From contig JAJZKN010000001.1 in the NCBI GenBank assembly GCA_021850865.1, positions 62,001 through 126,000 of the forward strand: 64,000 nt of DNA, written 5' to 3'. The notes under the pieces were generated by a model, which was given only the letters and a program-made list of their open reading frames with translations, was not told where the DNA came from and searched no databases. Origin of the DNA: a bacterium (GTDB taxonomy: Bacteria > Patescibacteriota > Saccharimonadia > Saccharimonadales > UBA4665). Both the position numbers and the translations under genes were made by a program. Positions 39,530-50,263 of the stretch are shown piece by piece (within the stretch, counting starts at the first letter, position 1; the number at the start of each line of letters is the position of its first letter).

Positions 39530-40174
39530 ATGGTAATGAGCGACCCGGAAAAAGACCCCTTCAAACTACCCTGGTCTTGGAATCCATGGATTCGCAATGT
39601 CCAAAAAGAAGAATATTACGAATGTCAGCTGCGGAAGATCGCGCCTGATCCAGTCAGTCAGCAGGAACTGGAACAATCCATCGATCGGCAATACCATAAA
39701 TACATTATTCCGCGACACGCGGCGGCTATGTTGATATCGACGATGCTGGGACTGGCAAAAGGGGAAGCAGGCAACCTGCGGCAAGAATTATTAACGGACT
39801 GTAGCGCGCAAGGTTTTGATCTTGTTGTTGAGGACTTCGAACTAAGTACGCTAAAAATAGAGTCCGCTCCTTCGCTTGGAACTTCTTACCGATCAGGTGA
39901 GAATGAACGTTATCTCGGTGGGCATTATTCAGCTGAAATTATAGCCCGAACAGTCGGAGTTAACCCAAACGATTTAACGGATATGCTTGGCGATCCATCG
40001 ACCGACCAAAATTATCTAATGCTCAGAGACGGCAGTTATATTTTTGAAGTTCGCTCAAGTGTTATACCCAATAAAATAGCTATCAGTGAATTAATGAAAC
40101 TGAGTGAATTCGGTAGCGCAATGCTGGAAAACAGTCTCGCGTCATATGCCAGGGGACTGAACTTCAGCGACTGA
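39530..40174 (+). CDS. Hypothetical protein
   Basis: 214 aa intact ORF. Confidence 0.5.
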   Translation: MVMSDPEKDPFKLPWSWNPWIRNVQKEEYYECQLRKIAPDPVSQQELEQSIDRQYHKYIIPRHAAAMLISTMLGLAKGEAGNLRQELLTDCSAQGFDLVVEDFELSTLKIESAPSLGTSYRSGENERYLGGHYSAEIIARTVGVNPNDLTDMLGDPSTDQNYLMLRDGSYIFEVRSSVIPNKIAISELMKLSEFGSAMLENSLASYARGLNFSD

Positions 40175-40666
40175 TATATTTGGAGTTGTCGGCTCTGCTT
40201 TGCCGCCCGAGCAAGACCGATCGTTATTTAGTTTATGGTAACAAGCCCACCCCCGACAAATTGTTGATTTCGGATAATTACCAACCCCGGGTGACCGATT
40301 GAACACCCCCGGCTCGGCTTCTGTTATTGTCTTAGCCAATGGTTTTATTATTTTAGCTGACCGGTTTAAATTGTAGTGTGCGGCGTAAACGAATCGTAAA
40401 AGAAAGGCTGATTTTACAAGTTGCGCTGGTAAGATTAAGAAAAAAGACGGCGCAAAGATCTCGCAACAGCCCCACATCAGCAAGTGTATCCACGGCAAAT
40501 ACGCGATACTCAGCAATTATCGTTAGTTAGCACAAGCATTAAGATAGTTTAATTGCATAGTTAGCGAATCTATTGCTTCGAATATTTATTTATTGTAATA
40601 TTCACTTAGTACCGGTTATTAGAACTGGTGGTCTATAGTCGGCTAGAAAGAATCAACAGCTTTGCA

Positions 40667-43105
40667 ATGATTAAGAAACTATTTACCTTAACTATCGCTG
40701 CCGTTATCTTTAGTTTTACGATTTTGCCGATTGAATCTTATGCTTCCGCTGCAAGCACTAACCTGATAGCAAACCCGGCACTCACCACACCCGATCCGAC
40801 AAACTCGAATTTGCCGGAATTCTGGCAACAGGGAAGCTGGGGCACTAACACTGAAACCTTCGCCTATCTAAACAGCGGCTATAACGACACTAACAGCGTT
40901 CAGGTCAATATGACCAGCCACACCTCTGGCGACGCCAAATGGTATTTCAATCCGGTCAGCGTCACCCCGAACAGCAAATATACCTTCAGTGATTACTACC
41001 AAAGCAACGTCACTACCGACGTGGTTGCCCAATATGGTCTAAGCAGCGGCGGCTATACTTACGTCGATCTTGGATCGGTCGCCCCCAGCAGTTCCTGGCA
41101 GGAATTCAGTTCAACCTTCAACACGCCGTCGAATATAACCAATTTAACCATCTTTCATCTGATTAACAGCGTCGGCATGCTGACGACCGACAACTTTTCA
41201 CTGACTGCCGGCGCGCCGTCAGCACCGCTTAACAGCAATTTAATCTATAATCCTTCGATGGCAATATCCAGCGGTAGCCAGCCGGCCGGCTGGCAACAGG
41301 GAAGCTGGGGCACTAACACTGAAACCTTCGCCTATCTAAACAGCGGCTATAACGACACTAACAGCATTCAGGTCAATATGACCAGCTACACCTCCGGCGA
41401 CGCCAAATGGCATTTCAATCCGGTCAGCGTCATTCCGAACACTACTTATAATTTCAGTGACTATTATCAGTCGAACGTGGCAACGGATGTTGTTGTCCAG
41501 TTCGAAGACACTAGTGGTAACTACACCTATTTGGATCTAGGAAATGCCAACCAGAGCAATACCTGGGCTAATTATGCCGCTTCTTTCACTACGCCCGCTA
41601 ACGTCGCCAACTTAACTATCTTCCACCTGATTAATAGCGTCGGCACACTGACGACCGATGACTACTCATTAAGTGTTTCGACGGCACCAAGCGTCGACAT
41701 TACCAACCCGACAAACGGGTCCACTGTAAGCGGTACTCTAACTTTGTCCGCCACAGCTTCGGCGAGCGATAAGATAGCAAGTGTTCAGTTCGTTCTGGAT
41801 GGTAACAATATCGGGCCGGCAATTACCAACGCACCATATGATTTAAGCTGGAGCTCAGACGGAGTAGCCAACGGCTACCACAACCTGACCGCTGTCGCTG
41901 TCGGCTCCGACGGGGCAACCACTAAATCAACTCCCGTGACAATAAACGTCAGCAACAGTAACCCGACTGGAGGCAATTTAATACCCGACCCGCTAATCAA
42001 CGTGCCGGATCCGGCAAATTCCAATTTGCCACTTAATTGGGTTCATTCTTCTTGGGGCACCAACACTGAAACCTTCGCCTATCTAAACAGCGGCTATAAC
42101 GACACTAACAGCATTCAGGTCAATATGACCAGCTACACCTCCGGCGACGCCAAATGGCATTTTATGCCGCAGGTGGTATCACCCGACACTCAGTACAAGT
42201 ACAGCGAATACTATAAGTCAAACATTCAGACACAGGTAATGGCCGTCTTTAATATGAATAACGGGACGACCCAGTACCAGTTTATCGGCCTACCCGATAG
42301 CGCCAATAGCTGGACTAAGTTTACTAGTGACTTTTCCATACCGCTTGGCACGTCAACACTAACCATTTATCACCTAATCAACGGTGTCGGCACACTGACA
42401 ATTGATGATTTTTCACTGTCACCGTACAACCCGACCGGTTTTAAGCGTCCGCTACTAAGCATTACTTTTGACGACGGATATTCCAGCACATTTAATAATG
42501 GCTTACCACTACTAAAGCAATACGGCTACAGCTCGACCCAATACATTATTACCGATTTAATTAACGCCAACAGCTATTACATGACAAACTCTCAGGTAAA
42601 AAAGATGTACCAGAGCGGACAAGAGATTGCCTCGCATACTACTTCCCACCCAAATTTGACGACCGAGTCAAGCGCGTCGGTTATCAATGAATTGACCCAA
42701 TCGCAAAAACAACTGGAGAAATGGATCGGTGCACCAGTAACGGATATGGCTTACCCCTACGGCCTTTATAACACGGCTGTGCAAAACCTGGTTTCGAACG
42801 ATTATGCCAGCGGTCGGGGCGTCGAAGACGGTTTAAATAGTAAAGATAACTTCAATCCTTATGACCTCAAAGTCCAAAACATCTTCAGTTTCACCACCAC
42901 CGCGCAGGTTGCGGATTGGATCAAGCAAGCCCAGGAAACAAACACCTGGTTAATTCTGGTCTATCATTCGGTCGACCCCAATCCCGTAGACATCTATAAC
43001 GTCACACCTACTCAGTTAGCGAATCAACTGGCAGCCATAAGGTCCAGCGGCATAACCGTCGAAAATATAACGACAGCTCTTGCAGAAGTTAAATCCCAGC
43101 TATAG
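40667..43105 (+). CDS. Secreted polysaccharide deacetylase with three carbohydrate-binding-like repeats and an Ig-like domain
   Basis: Signal peptide MIKKLFTLTIAAVIFSFTILPIESYASA; LLSITFDDGYSSTFNN, ASHTTSHPNLT, MAYPYGLYN NodB motifs; start moved to Met at 40667. Confidence 0.88.
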   Translation: MIKKLFTLTIAAVIFSFTILPIESYASAASTNLIANPALTTPDPTNSNLPEFWQQGSWGTNTETFAYLNSGYNDTNSVQVNMTSHTSGDAKWYFNPVSVTPNSKYTFSDYYQSNVTTDVVAQYGLSSGGYTYVDLGSVAPSSSWQEFSSTFNTPSNITNLTIFHLINSVGMLTTDNFSLTAGAPSAPLNSNLIYNPSMAISSGSQPAGWQQGSWGTNTETFAYLNSGYNDTNSIQVNMTSYTSGDAKWHFNPVSVIPNTTYNFSDYYQSNVATDVVVQFEDTSGNYTYLDLGNANQSNTWANYAASFTTPANVANLTIFHLINSVGTLTTDDYSLSVSTAPSVDITNPTNGSTVSGTLTLSATASASDKIASVQFVLDGNNIGPAITNAPYDLSWSSDGVANGYHNLTAVAVGSDGATTKSTPVTINVSNSNPTGGNLIPDPLINVPDPANSNLPLNWVHSSWGTNTETFAYLNSGYNDTNSIQVNMTSYTSGDAKWHFMPQVVSPDTQYKYSEYYKSNIQTQVMAVFNMNNGTTQYQFIGLPDSANSWTKFTSDFSIPLGTSTLTIYHLINGVGTLTIDDFSLSPYNPTGFKRPLLSITFDDGYSSTFNNGLPLLKQYGYSSTQYIITDLINANSYYMTNSQVKKMYQSGQEIASHTTSHPNLTTESSASVINELTQSQKQLEKWIGAPVTDMAYPYGLYNTAVQNLVSNDYASGRGVEDGLNSKDNFNPYDLKVQNIFSFTTTAQVADWIKQAQETNTWLILVYHSVDPNPVDIYNVTPTQLANQLAAIRSSGITVENITTALAEVKSQL
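40822..40964 (+). repeat. Intragenic repeat copy 1
   Basis: CTGGCAACAGGGAAGCTGGGGCACTAACACTGAAACC...CCGGTCAGCGTCA, nearly identical to 41290-41432. Confidence 0.9.
41290..41432 (+). repeat. Intragenic repeat copy 2
   Basis: Same 143-bp unit as copy 1 with few substitutions. Confidence 0.9.
42053..42162 (+). repeat. Intragenic repeat copy 3 (shorter)
   Basis: TGGGGCACCAACACTGAAACCTTCGCC...GCCAAATGGCATTT, nearly identical to the matching part of copy 2. Confidence 0.9.
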
Positions 43106-43264
43106 ACACCGGTAAAGTACATAAAGGTTACGCTTTATCATATTCTTTACTATATTGCATATTTAGTGTATCTTATATTTAAACAAATACCTCTTTTTAT
43201 GCACAGCCGAACAGGGCTGCCGTATTGTTATTATCTTTAATCAAAATACTGAGGTCTAAGAAGA

Positions 43265-44407
43265 TTGGTTAAGACTAATAGTAGAGTAAAAACCGCCGGG
43301 CGGCGACTAAGAGCGGACAAGTCAAAGTCCAGTGTCGTAGCTTTGGTGCCCGCGCATAACGAGGCCAAGATTATCGGTCGGACAATCGAATCGTTAATGA
43401 ATCAGTCATATCCGTTATCTTACGTCCTAATCATTGCCGACAATTGTTCCGATTCGACGATAAGGGTAGTCCACCGTTACCAGAAAATATATGGTAAGCG
43501 TAAGTTGAGACTGATGAAAACCACTAAAAACACCCATAAAAAAGCCGGGGCGTTAAACCAAGGCTACAAATCCTTGAGACGTAAGCCAGACTTTATTTTT
43601 TGCATGGATGCCGATACCATTCTCGACACAGAAATCATCGAAGCCGGTGTTGATCAGCTGCATCGCGAACCGCTGACCGGCGGCATTTGCTCTGCCTACC
43701 GCACATTGCCTCTGCGAAAAAACGCCACCCGTTGGATGCGTTATTTATGGCGATTGCAAAACATTGAGTTCAGCCTGGCTAACGCCTGGCGGGTTGAAAA
43801 CTACCAGAATGCAAGGGTATTGCCCGGTGTATCGGTTATTTTTCGCGCCGAAGCACTCAGTGAAGTCTACGCTCAACACAAAGGTATAGTATGGGCGATT
43901 GACAGTTTGGTCGAAGACTACCGTTTGACACTCGAGTTAAAAGATCTGGGCTGGACCGTCAAGTCGTCACTACTGATGATATCCTGGTCCGATGTTCCTT
44001 TGAAGGTAACCGGCAAGGGCGGGTTATTTGATCAGCGGCAACGCTGGTACAGTGGCACGGTTGACGAGATTCGTCGCCGCGGCTTAAAAAAACACTCCCG
44101 CTACGAAGCATTCACAATTGGTTTATTAAGCCTTAACCTGGTAATGCGGGTTCTACTATATGCAACTTACATAATTTTGGCCCTGAGTGGTAACTTGGCT
44201 CAGCTATTATCTTTGTTTCTGTTATTACCCCTGGCTGCCGCTTTTATTCAGTACTACCGCTGGAACAGATATGCTGACCAAAAAGACAAATGGCAGGCAT
44301 TAATGACCATAACTTTGATACCCAACGAGCTATATGCCATATTCCGTGAACTAATTTATACATATTCAGTTTGGATAAGTTTCGCCAAGCCGGACCGGGC
44401 CTGGTAA
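43265..44407 (+). CDS. Processive family 2 glycosyltransferase (PgaC/cellulose-synthase-like)
   Basis: VALVPAHNEAKIIGRTIESL, CMDADTIL, VEDYRLTLELKDLGW, QRQRWYSGT (QxxRW). Confidence 0.9.
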   Translation: MVKTNSRVKTAGRRLRADKSKSSVVALVPAHNEAKIIGRTIESLMNQSYPLSYVLIIADNCSDSTIRVVHRYQKIYGKRKLRLMKTTKNTHKKAGALNQGYKSLRRKPDFIFCMDADTILDTEIIEAGVDQLHREPLTGGICSAYRTLPLRKNATRWMRYLWRLQNIEFSLANAWRVENYQNARVLPGVSVIFRAEALSEVYAQHKGIVWAIDSLVEDYRLTLELKDLGWTVKSSLLMISWSDVPLKVTGKGGLFDQRQRWYSGTVDEIRRRGLKKHSRYEAFTIGLLSLNLVMRVLLYATYIILALSGNLAQLLSLFLLLPLAAAFIQYYRWNRYADQKDKWQALMTITLIPNELYAIFRELIYTYSVWISFAKPDRAW

Positions 44408-44426
44408 TAAGTAGGAAGCTATAGCA

Positions 44427-44744
44427 GTGCACATACCTCAACCCTCACCATCATCAGCCATCTTGCCGGTCGGCGGTATCGGCGCTGGATTACATCATTT
44501 CGCGGGAGTCAGTTGGGATGTTCTGATGCCCTACACAATTCTGGGAACGGGTCTAATGGTCTATTCACATTTTCGTCTAATTCGTGGGCAACAAGTAATG
44601 CAAGGCCGAGAATTCGCTATGACCGGTCCGCGCCAAAGCAATCCGTCACTAGAAACTGCCAGACAGCCGTTATCCGGTCTTAAACCACCAAGGCTCACGG
44701 ATCGACTGGAAAACCTAGTGATCGCCTGGGAAAATATACAATAA
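44427..44744 (+). CDS. Small membrane protein of the polysaccharide locus
   Basis: 105 aa ORF with N-terminal hydrophobic region (PYTILGTGLMVYSHF). Confidence 0.45.
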   Translation: MHIPQPSPSSAILPVGGIGAGLHHFAGVSWDVLMPYTILGTGLMVYSHFRLIRGQQVMQGREFAMTGPRQSNPSLETARQPLSGLKPPRLTDRLENLVIAWENIQ

Positions 44745-44769
44745 ATTTACCACTCCCGAAGTTTTCGGT

Positions 44770-46023
44770 TTAATTAGTTTTTGCAGCAAGGTAAGGATAA
44801 TAGTAGATAGACTTGATTTGCAGCTTGGCTGGCAGCGCCGAGTTATCAATGCCGTTTCCGGGAAATTGGGCCGTGTCCTCGCCACCCCAAACACCACCGA
44901 CAGCCAAATCAATAATCAGATAGAAGGGTTGATTAAAGGGCCAAGTGGTGTAAGTAGCGCCCGGCTGCTTGGTATAGGTAAAGTACGGCTTGTTATTAAC
45001 TTCGAAGGTAATGCTATCTGGTGTCCACAGCACGGAATACAGGTTGTACTTCAAATTATTATTAGGAATGAGTACCTGATTATAATATCCGACACTATTC
45101 GGATTATTCTGGTTTGAGGTAATGGTATGCACAACCCCGTAAACTATATTCGGATTAAGGCCCACAGCCTCAGCCATATCTATTTCGCCGCCGTTCAGAA
45201 ACCGGTAGTTTTCGTTCGGCGGACCCATATTTTCGTATTTGGTATTGGCCGGCAGCAGCCAAACCGCCGGCCAGGTACCGACGCCCGCGGGTAATTTAGC
45301 CATTACGTCAATTCTGCCATATAGAAAAGATAGCTTGCCCTTGGTATCAATGCGCCCTGAACCATATTGGTAGTTATTGGGTTCGTTCTGATGGGTGGCT
45401 TCTAGGATCAGAGACCCCCGGGAAATCCTTAGATTTTGCAGGTTATTTGTGTAGTATTCTGCCTCGTTATTACCGTTATTAGGCGCACCGATATTAATCC
45501 GCCAATAACGGGAATCAAGCGATTTTGAACCATAACGGCTAAAATCCTGCGACCAAGTAGGATAAGTTGAAAACTGTTTGTCCGGCTGCACCGGCCCGTA
45601 GGTAGTGACCCGGCCAGGGGCTTCCTGGGCTTGAACTTGTGGTCCCAATCGAAGCATGCTCGATCCAAAGTCCGTAACCTTACCTCCCGGCAAACTCAAC
45701 GCATAAACACTACCGGCAATCAACATACAGCCAACGATTATTAAACGGTACTGATAGACAAGGATACTTTTAAGTTTTAAAATGTACGGTTTGTACGAAA
45801 TTGACGTATAGTGCTTTTGATTATTGATTCGTCCGAAACTTTTCAGGAATGATGAAGCCGGGCTGAAAACAGCCAGCAATTTTAGCAGCAAAAACTGCCG
45901 ACTAAATTTGTCCGGCTTAGGTTTACTGACGGGTTTCGGCCGAGACGAAACAGGCTGTTTACGCTTAGTCTGGGCCTTAGTTCTCGTGGGCTTCTTTTTA
46001 GCTTTAGCCTTGGACATAATCAC
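44770..46023 (-). CDS. Secreted/membrane-anchored GH16 glycoside hydrolase
   Basis: LNGGEIDMAEAVG catalytic ExDxxE motif; LPAGVGTWPAVWLLPAN; FNQPFYLIIDLAVGGVWGG. Confidence 0.93.
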   Translation of the reverse strand: MIMSKAKAKKKPTRTKAQTKRKQPVSSRPKPVSKPKPDKFSRQFLLLKLLAVFSPASSFLKSFGRINNQKHYTSISYKPYILKLKSILVYQYRLIIVGCMLIAGSVYALSLPGGKVTDFGSSMLRLGPQVQAQEAPGRVTTYGPVQPDKQFSTYPTWSQDFSRYGSKSLDSRYWRINIGAPNNGNNEAEYYTNNLQNLRISRGSLILEATHQNEPNNYQYGSGRIDTKGKLSFLYGRIDVMAKLPAGVGTWPAVWLLPANTKYENMGPPNENYRFLNGGEIDMAEAVGLNPNIVYGVVHTITSNQNNPNSVGYYNQVLIPNNNLKYNLYSVLWTPDSITFEVNNKPYFTYTKQPGATYTTWPFNQPFYLIIDLAVGGVWGGEDTAQFPGNGIDNSALPAKLQIKSIYYYPYLAAKTN

Positions 46024-46205
46024 TTCCTGCTCTTATCCGGCCTTCACCAAACCGGACGTAAGACATAGAATAATTATTATACTAGTTTGTTGTGTTTTTG
46101 GCAAGGTTTATGCATATATTTTTATGGCTACTAGTTTCGTTAAACAACCATTGCCGGTTGGTGTATGATGGATATATAAACGCATAAGCAGTTTGGAGAT
46201 GGGCA

Positions 46206-46988
46206 GTGGAAATATCTTTGGAGGGTAAACGAGCCTTGGTGACCGGAGGCAATTCCGGCATAGGCGCCGCCATTGCCCAGGCATTATCCGACGCCGGCGC
46301 CAAAGTTGCCATTAACTACCTAAGCAACCCGGAGGTTGCCGAACAAATGGCCGGCCAAATGCATAATTCCGGTCATGACGCGTTGACTATCGAAGCGGAT
46401 ATCGCTAATCAAAGCGAAGTTGAAGCTATGTTTAATAAAATGGATGAGGCTTGGGGCGGTATCGATATCCTGATCAATAACGCCGGAATCGACGGAGTTC
46501 ATGCGAATAGCTGGGATATTGACACGGACGACTGGACGAAAGTTATAAATATTAATCTATTCGGGAACTTCTACTGCGCCAGACAGGCACTTAGCCGAAT
46601 GATACCGCAACGATCCGGAGTAGTATTAGCCACTTCTTCCGTACATGAAATGATTGCCTGGAGCGGACACAGCGCTTATACGTCCAGCAAAGCTGCCATT
46701 GGTATGCTGACCAAGACTATGGCTCAAGAGGCAGCCCCCTATAATGTCAGGGTTTTGGCTTTAGCGCCGGGAGCAATTAAAACTTCGATCAATCAAGGAG
46801 TCTGGGACAACGCTCAAGGGATGACCGACTTACTGGAAAAAATCCCGCTCAAACGGATCGGCGAACCCGAAGAAGTAGCGAAAATGGCAGTAGTTTTAGT
46901 ATCCGATGCCGCATCATACGTAACCGGACGCACGATTTATGTAGACGGCGGCATGACCGATTATCCGGACTTTGCGCACGGTGGCTGA
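46206..46988 (+). CDS. SDR-family oxidoreductase (glucose 1-dehydrogenase-like)
   Basis: ALVTGGNSGIGAAIA, NNAG, SAYTSSKAAIGMLT, YVTGRTIYVDGGMTDYP. Confidence 0.92.
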   Translation: MEISLEGKRALVTGGNSGIGAAIAQALSDAGAKVAINYLSNPEVAEQMAGQMHNSGHDALTIEADIANQSEVEAMFNKMDEAWGGIDILINNAGIDGVHANSWDIDTDDWTKVININLFGNFYCARQALSRMIPQRSGVVLATSSVHEMIAWSGHSAYTSSKAAIGMLTKTMAQEAAPYNVRVLALAPGAIKTSINQGVWDNAQGMTDLLEKIPLKRIGEPEEVAKMAVVLVSDAASYVTGRTIYVDGGMTDYPDFAHGG

Positions 46989-47021
46989 ACGGAACAAGAA
47001 AGGGGTAGGGGAACAAACATT

Positions 47022-49406
47022 ATGGCAAACCAGGCACAAGCTCCAGCAGGAGCACCCGGGACTGACGCCAACTGGGAAGTTGGCCGGAAAGACGCCGTTG
47101 GCACTGCACTGTCCAGCGAGAGCAACGTCTGGTTTACTATTGCTAGCGGCATACTGACCGAGGCTTTTTATCCACAAATCGACACTCCCTGCCTGCACAG
47201 CGTGGACTTGATCGTCACCGACGGCAGCGTCTACTTTTCCGACGAAGAAAACAAGACCGACAGCAAGGTTGTTTGGCATGCGCCCGGGGTGCCGGCCTAT
47301 AGCATCACCAACACCGCCAATGACGGCCGGTACGTAATATCCAAGAAAGTGTTCACGAATCCGGACCATGCCTGCATTCTTCAACAAGTTAGCTTTGCCG
47401 CTCAGAGTAGTACCGATCACCATCTATATGTTGTGTTGACGCCGCGACTGGACGGTCATGGCTCTAATAACAGCGCGAGAACTATCCGACATGGCAACCA
47501 GACTATCTTAAGCGCCGAGACTGACAAGAGCGCTTTGGCTTTAGTTTGTTCGGCGCCGCTGACTAAAGCGACCGCCGGTTTTGTCGGTGCCGGCGACGGC
47601 CTTAGCGATCTGATCAATCACAAACAACTAACCGAAACATACAAAGAAGCGCTCAACGGTAATGTCAGATTATGTGCCGAAATTGATTTGAAGGCCTGCG
47701 ATGGCAAATTCACCTTAGCATTGGGCTTCGGTCCAACCCGCGAAGAGGCAATAATCACCGCCCTAGACAGCCAGGGCAAAACAATAGCAGACATAGAAAG
47801 CAAGTATATTGACGGCTGGACAAACTGGCTTAACGAGCTGAGTGCAAATGACCTCCCCGATTTGAGCAAAATCAGCCTGGCGACATTAAAATGCCATGAA
47901 TCAAAGAATCCGGCCGGAGGAATCGTCGCCGGACTCAACACGCCTTGGGGATTCGCCCAAGGAGATAATGACCGCAACGGTTACCACGTAGTTTGGACCC
48001 GGGATATGGTGGAGACAGCTGGAGGTATGCTGGCTGCCGGGAGTAGCAACCAGATACTTCCGACTATCGAGTTTCTGGCAAAAACCCAACAAACCGACGG
48101 GCACTGGCCACAAAATATGTGGATTAGCGGCAAGCCTTACTGGGAAGGTGTACAGATGGACGAAACCGCATTGCCGATTCTGCTTATCAACCTGGCACGA
48201 CATCAACAAATACTAAGCGATGCCCAGCTGGCAAAGTTCTGGCCAATGGTCGAGAAAGCTGCCGCTTTTCTAGTCCAGAACGGTCCGGTCACCCAGCAGG
48301 ACCGTTGGGAAGAAGATCCCGGTTATACGCCGTTCACACTGGCGGCGGAAATCGCCGCACTGCTGGCCGCGGCCGACCTGGCGGACTTACAGCCCGAAAA
48401 TCAGTCTGAAGCTGCCCGTTTTATGCGGGAAACAGCAGACATCTGGTATGACTGTATCGACCTCTGGCTTTACGCCCGAAACACTGACTGGTGCCAGCGA
48501 TTTAGTGTCGATGGTTACTACCAGCGCATTATGCCGGTTGCGAATGAAAAAATAAGCCGCTATCAGCAAGTAGTACATGTCCAAAATGTCCTGCCGGATG
48601 AAACCAATATGCCGGCTATTAATTTAATCAGCCCAGATGCTCTTGCGCTGGTCCGCTTTGGCCTCAGACGCCCCGACGACAAACGTATTACCGATACAGT
48701 TAAAGTCATTGACAACCTGATTAAGATACAAACACCTCGTGGCGAAAGCTGGCATCGCTATAACGATGACGGCTACGGCGAGCAAGCCGATGGCAGCCCC
48801 TTTAACGGTGTCGGTATCGGCCGCGGCTGGCCGCTACTTAGTGGCGAACGGGCGCATTACGAACTGGCCGGCAAAAACCTGGATTATGCCAATAGACTAA
48901 AGACTGCCATGGAAGGGTTTATGAGCGAGACCGGATTATTATCAGAGCAGATATGGGACAGCGAAGACATTGCCGAACGCCAGCTATATTCCGGACAAGC
49001 CACCGGATCAGCCAGACCGTTAGCCTGGTCCCATGCCGAGTACCTAAAACTACTGCGCTCGCTCGCAGATAACGCCGTTTTTGACCAGCCTTCTCAAACA
49101 GTTGAACGCTATTTAAATAATGACTTTACCCAGCAACGTCGCGCCTGGCGGTTCAATAACAAGCTGCGACGTATGGCTAGCGGCAAAATACTGCGCGTTG
49201 AAACACTGAGCGCCTGCAAGGTTCACTGGTCCGCGGATGCCTGGAAAACATCTAACGATATTACGGCTAAAGACAGCGGACTCGGGATCTACTATGTCGA
49301 CTTGCCAAGTGAAACTATTGCCAAAGGCCAGCAAATCGAGTTTACCTTTTTTTGGAGCCAAGCCCGAAAATGGGAAAACCAAAACTATATTGTTAATGTA
49401 ATCTAG
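47022..49406 (+). CDS. GH15 glucoamylase (glucan 1,4-alpha-glucosidase)
   Basis: GYHVVWTRDMVETAGGMLAAG, THGHWPQNMW-like QTDGHWPQNMW, QMDETALPILL, EQIWDSEDIAERQLYSGQATGSARPLAWSHAEYLKLLRS. Confidence 0.93.
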   Translation: MANQAQAPAGAPGTDANWEVGRKDAVGTALSSESNVWFTIASGILTEAFYPQIDTPCLHSVDLIVTDGSVYFSDEENKTDSKVVWHAPGVPAYSITNTANDGRYVISKKVFTNPDHACILQQVSFAAQSSTDHHLYVVLTPRLDGHGSNNSARTIRHGNQTILSAETDKSALALVCSAPLTKATAGFVGAGDGLSDLINHKQLTETYKEALNGNVRLCAEIDLKACDGKFTLALGFGPTREEAIITALDSQGKTIADIESKYIDGWTNWLNELSANDLPDLSKISLATLKCHESKNPAGGIVAGLNTPWGFAQGDNDRNGYHVVWTRDMVETAGGMLAAGSSNQILPTIEFLAKTQQTDGHWPQNMWISGKPYWEGVQMDETALPILLINLARHQQILSDAQLAKFWPMVEKAAAFLVQNGPVTQQDRWEEDPGYTPFTLAAEIAALLAAADLADLQPENQSEAARFMRETADIWYDCIDLWLYARNTDWCQRFSVDGYYQRIMPVANEKISRYQQVVHVQNVLPDETNMPAINLISPDALALVRFGLRRPDDKRITDTVKVIDNLIKIQTPRGESWHRYNDDGYGEQADGSPFNGVGIGRGWPLLSGERAHYELAGKNLDYANRLKTAMEGFMSETGLLSEQIWDSEDIAERQLYSGQATGSARPLAWSHAEYLKLLRSLADNAVFDQPSQTVERYLNNDFTQQRRAWRFNNKLRRMASGKILRVETLSACKVHWSADAWKTSNDITAKDSGLGIYYVDLPSETIAKGQQIEFTFFWSQARKWENQNYIVNVI

Positions 49407-49414
49407 TTTGTATT

Positions 49415-49678
49415 TTACTTGGCTTTGCGTTTGCCGGCCGACTTGTTCAGCCGCAGCTTTTGCACTGCCAAAATAGTCCAAAAAACACCGTTTAATCCGG
49501 CTGATACGGCCGCTAAGGGCATATGCAGGGTCGTATAGGTAACGCCTATGCTGTAAGCAACCAACCCGGTCAGAACACTGGTCCAAATTTCCGGCTTGTC
49601 TTTAGTGAAAACCGACGGCAGCAACGCTACTATGAAGATTACCTGGCCCAAAGTTAAAATTAATTCTTGCCAGGACAT
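49415..49678 (-). CDS. Small membrane protein
   Basis: 87 aa, multiple hydrophobic segments. Confidence 0.6.
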   Translation of the reverse strand: MSWQELILTLGQVIFIVALLPSVFTKDKPEIWTSVLTGLVAYSIGVTYTTLHMPLAAVSAGLNGVFWTILAVQKLRLNKSAGKRKAK

Positions 49679-49736
49679 TAACCAATATTATACACCAGCT
49701 AGGCCGGCGTAACACTTATTCGCGGCATAACCCTGA

Positions 49737-50099
49737 TCAACCGATATGCAGATGCTGGTGCCGGGCGTGTTGAACTTCGCTTGCTTCGACTCCATCCCAA
49801 GACGCTAACGCAAAGATGACGATAGCGGCAATAACCTGATTCCAGGCAGCATTATTACTCATAGATAGTGCAAACGCCGAAATAAACAGCCAGATTGCCG
49901 CCAGAGCAGTCACCCAACTGGGCACAACATTGAACCAGAACAGCTGAACCAATCCGGCCGCAGCCATAACTCCGCCGCTAACAATAACGCTAGTTAGAGC
50001 CACGCCGTCCATTGAAATAAATAACGGCGTAACCATTAACCAAGCTCCGGCAAGCATCGTCAAAGCACTGGCAGTCCTTGATTGAACAATGTCTTTCAT
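49737..50099 (-). CDS. SPW-repeat membrane protein
   Basis: LTMLAGAWLMVTPLFI and VTALAAIWLFISAFAL duplicated TM pattern. Confidence 0.7.
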   Translation of the reverse strand: MKDIVQSRTASALTMLAGAWLMVTPLFISMDGVALTSVIVSGGVMAAAGLVQLFWFNVVPSWVTALAAIWLFISAFALSMSNNAAWNQVIAAIVIFALASWDGVEASEVQHARHQHLHIG

Positions 50100-50263
50100 A
50101 GTTCCTCCCTTAAATGGCCTTATTATTTACTGCTTCGAGTAAACAAACCTCCTTTCTGATTAAAATTATGGCCGGCAACCACCGTTTTTCGCTATAACTT
50201 TACTTACATTTTCAAAAACTTCTTGAAAAAAAATAATACTTCATAGACAATTTACTGCTAGTT

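Noticed and set aside
40142-40516. 124-aa ORF on the minus strand in a gap after 40174
   Set aside because: Overlaps the end of the upstream gene, odd composition, no recognisable domain; likely chance ORF.
46914-47423. 169-aa minus-strand ORF opposite the glucoamylase start
   Set aside because: Antisense to two well-supported genes with clear motifs.
47618-49586. Several minus-strand ORFs opposite GH15 (47618, 47901, 48387, 49113)
   Set aside because: Antisense shadow ORFs of a strongly supported glucoamylase.
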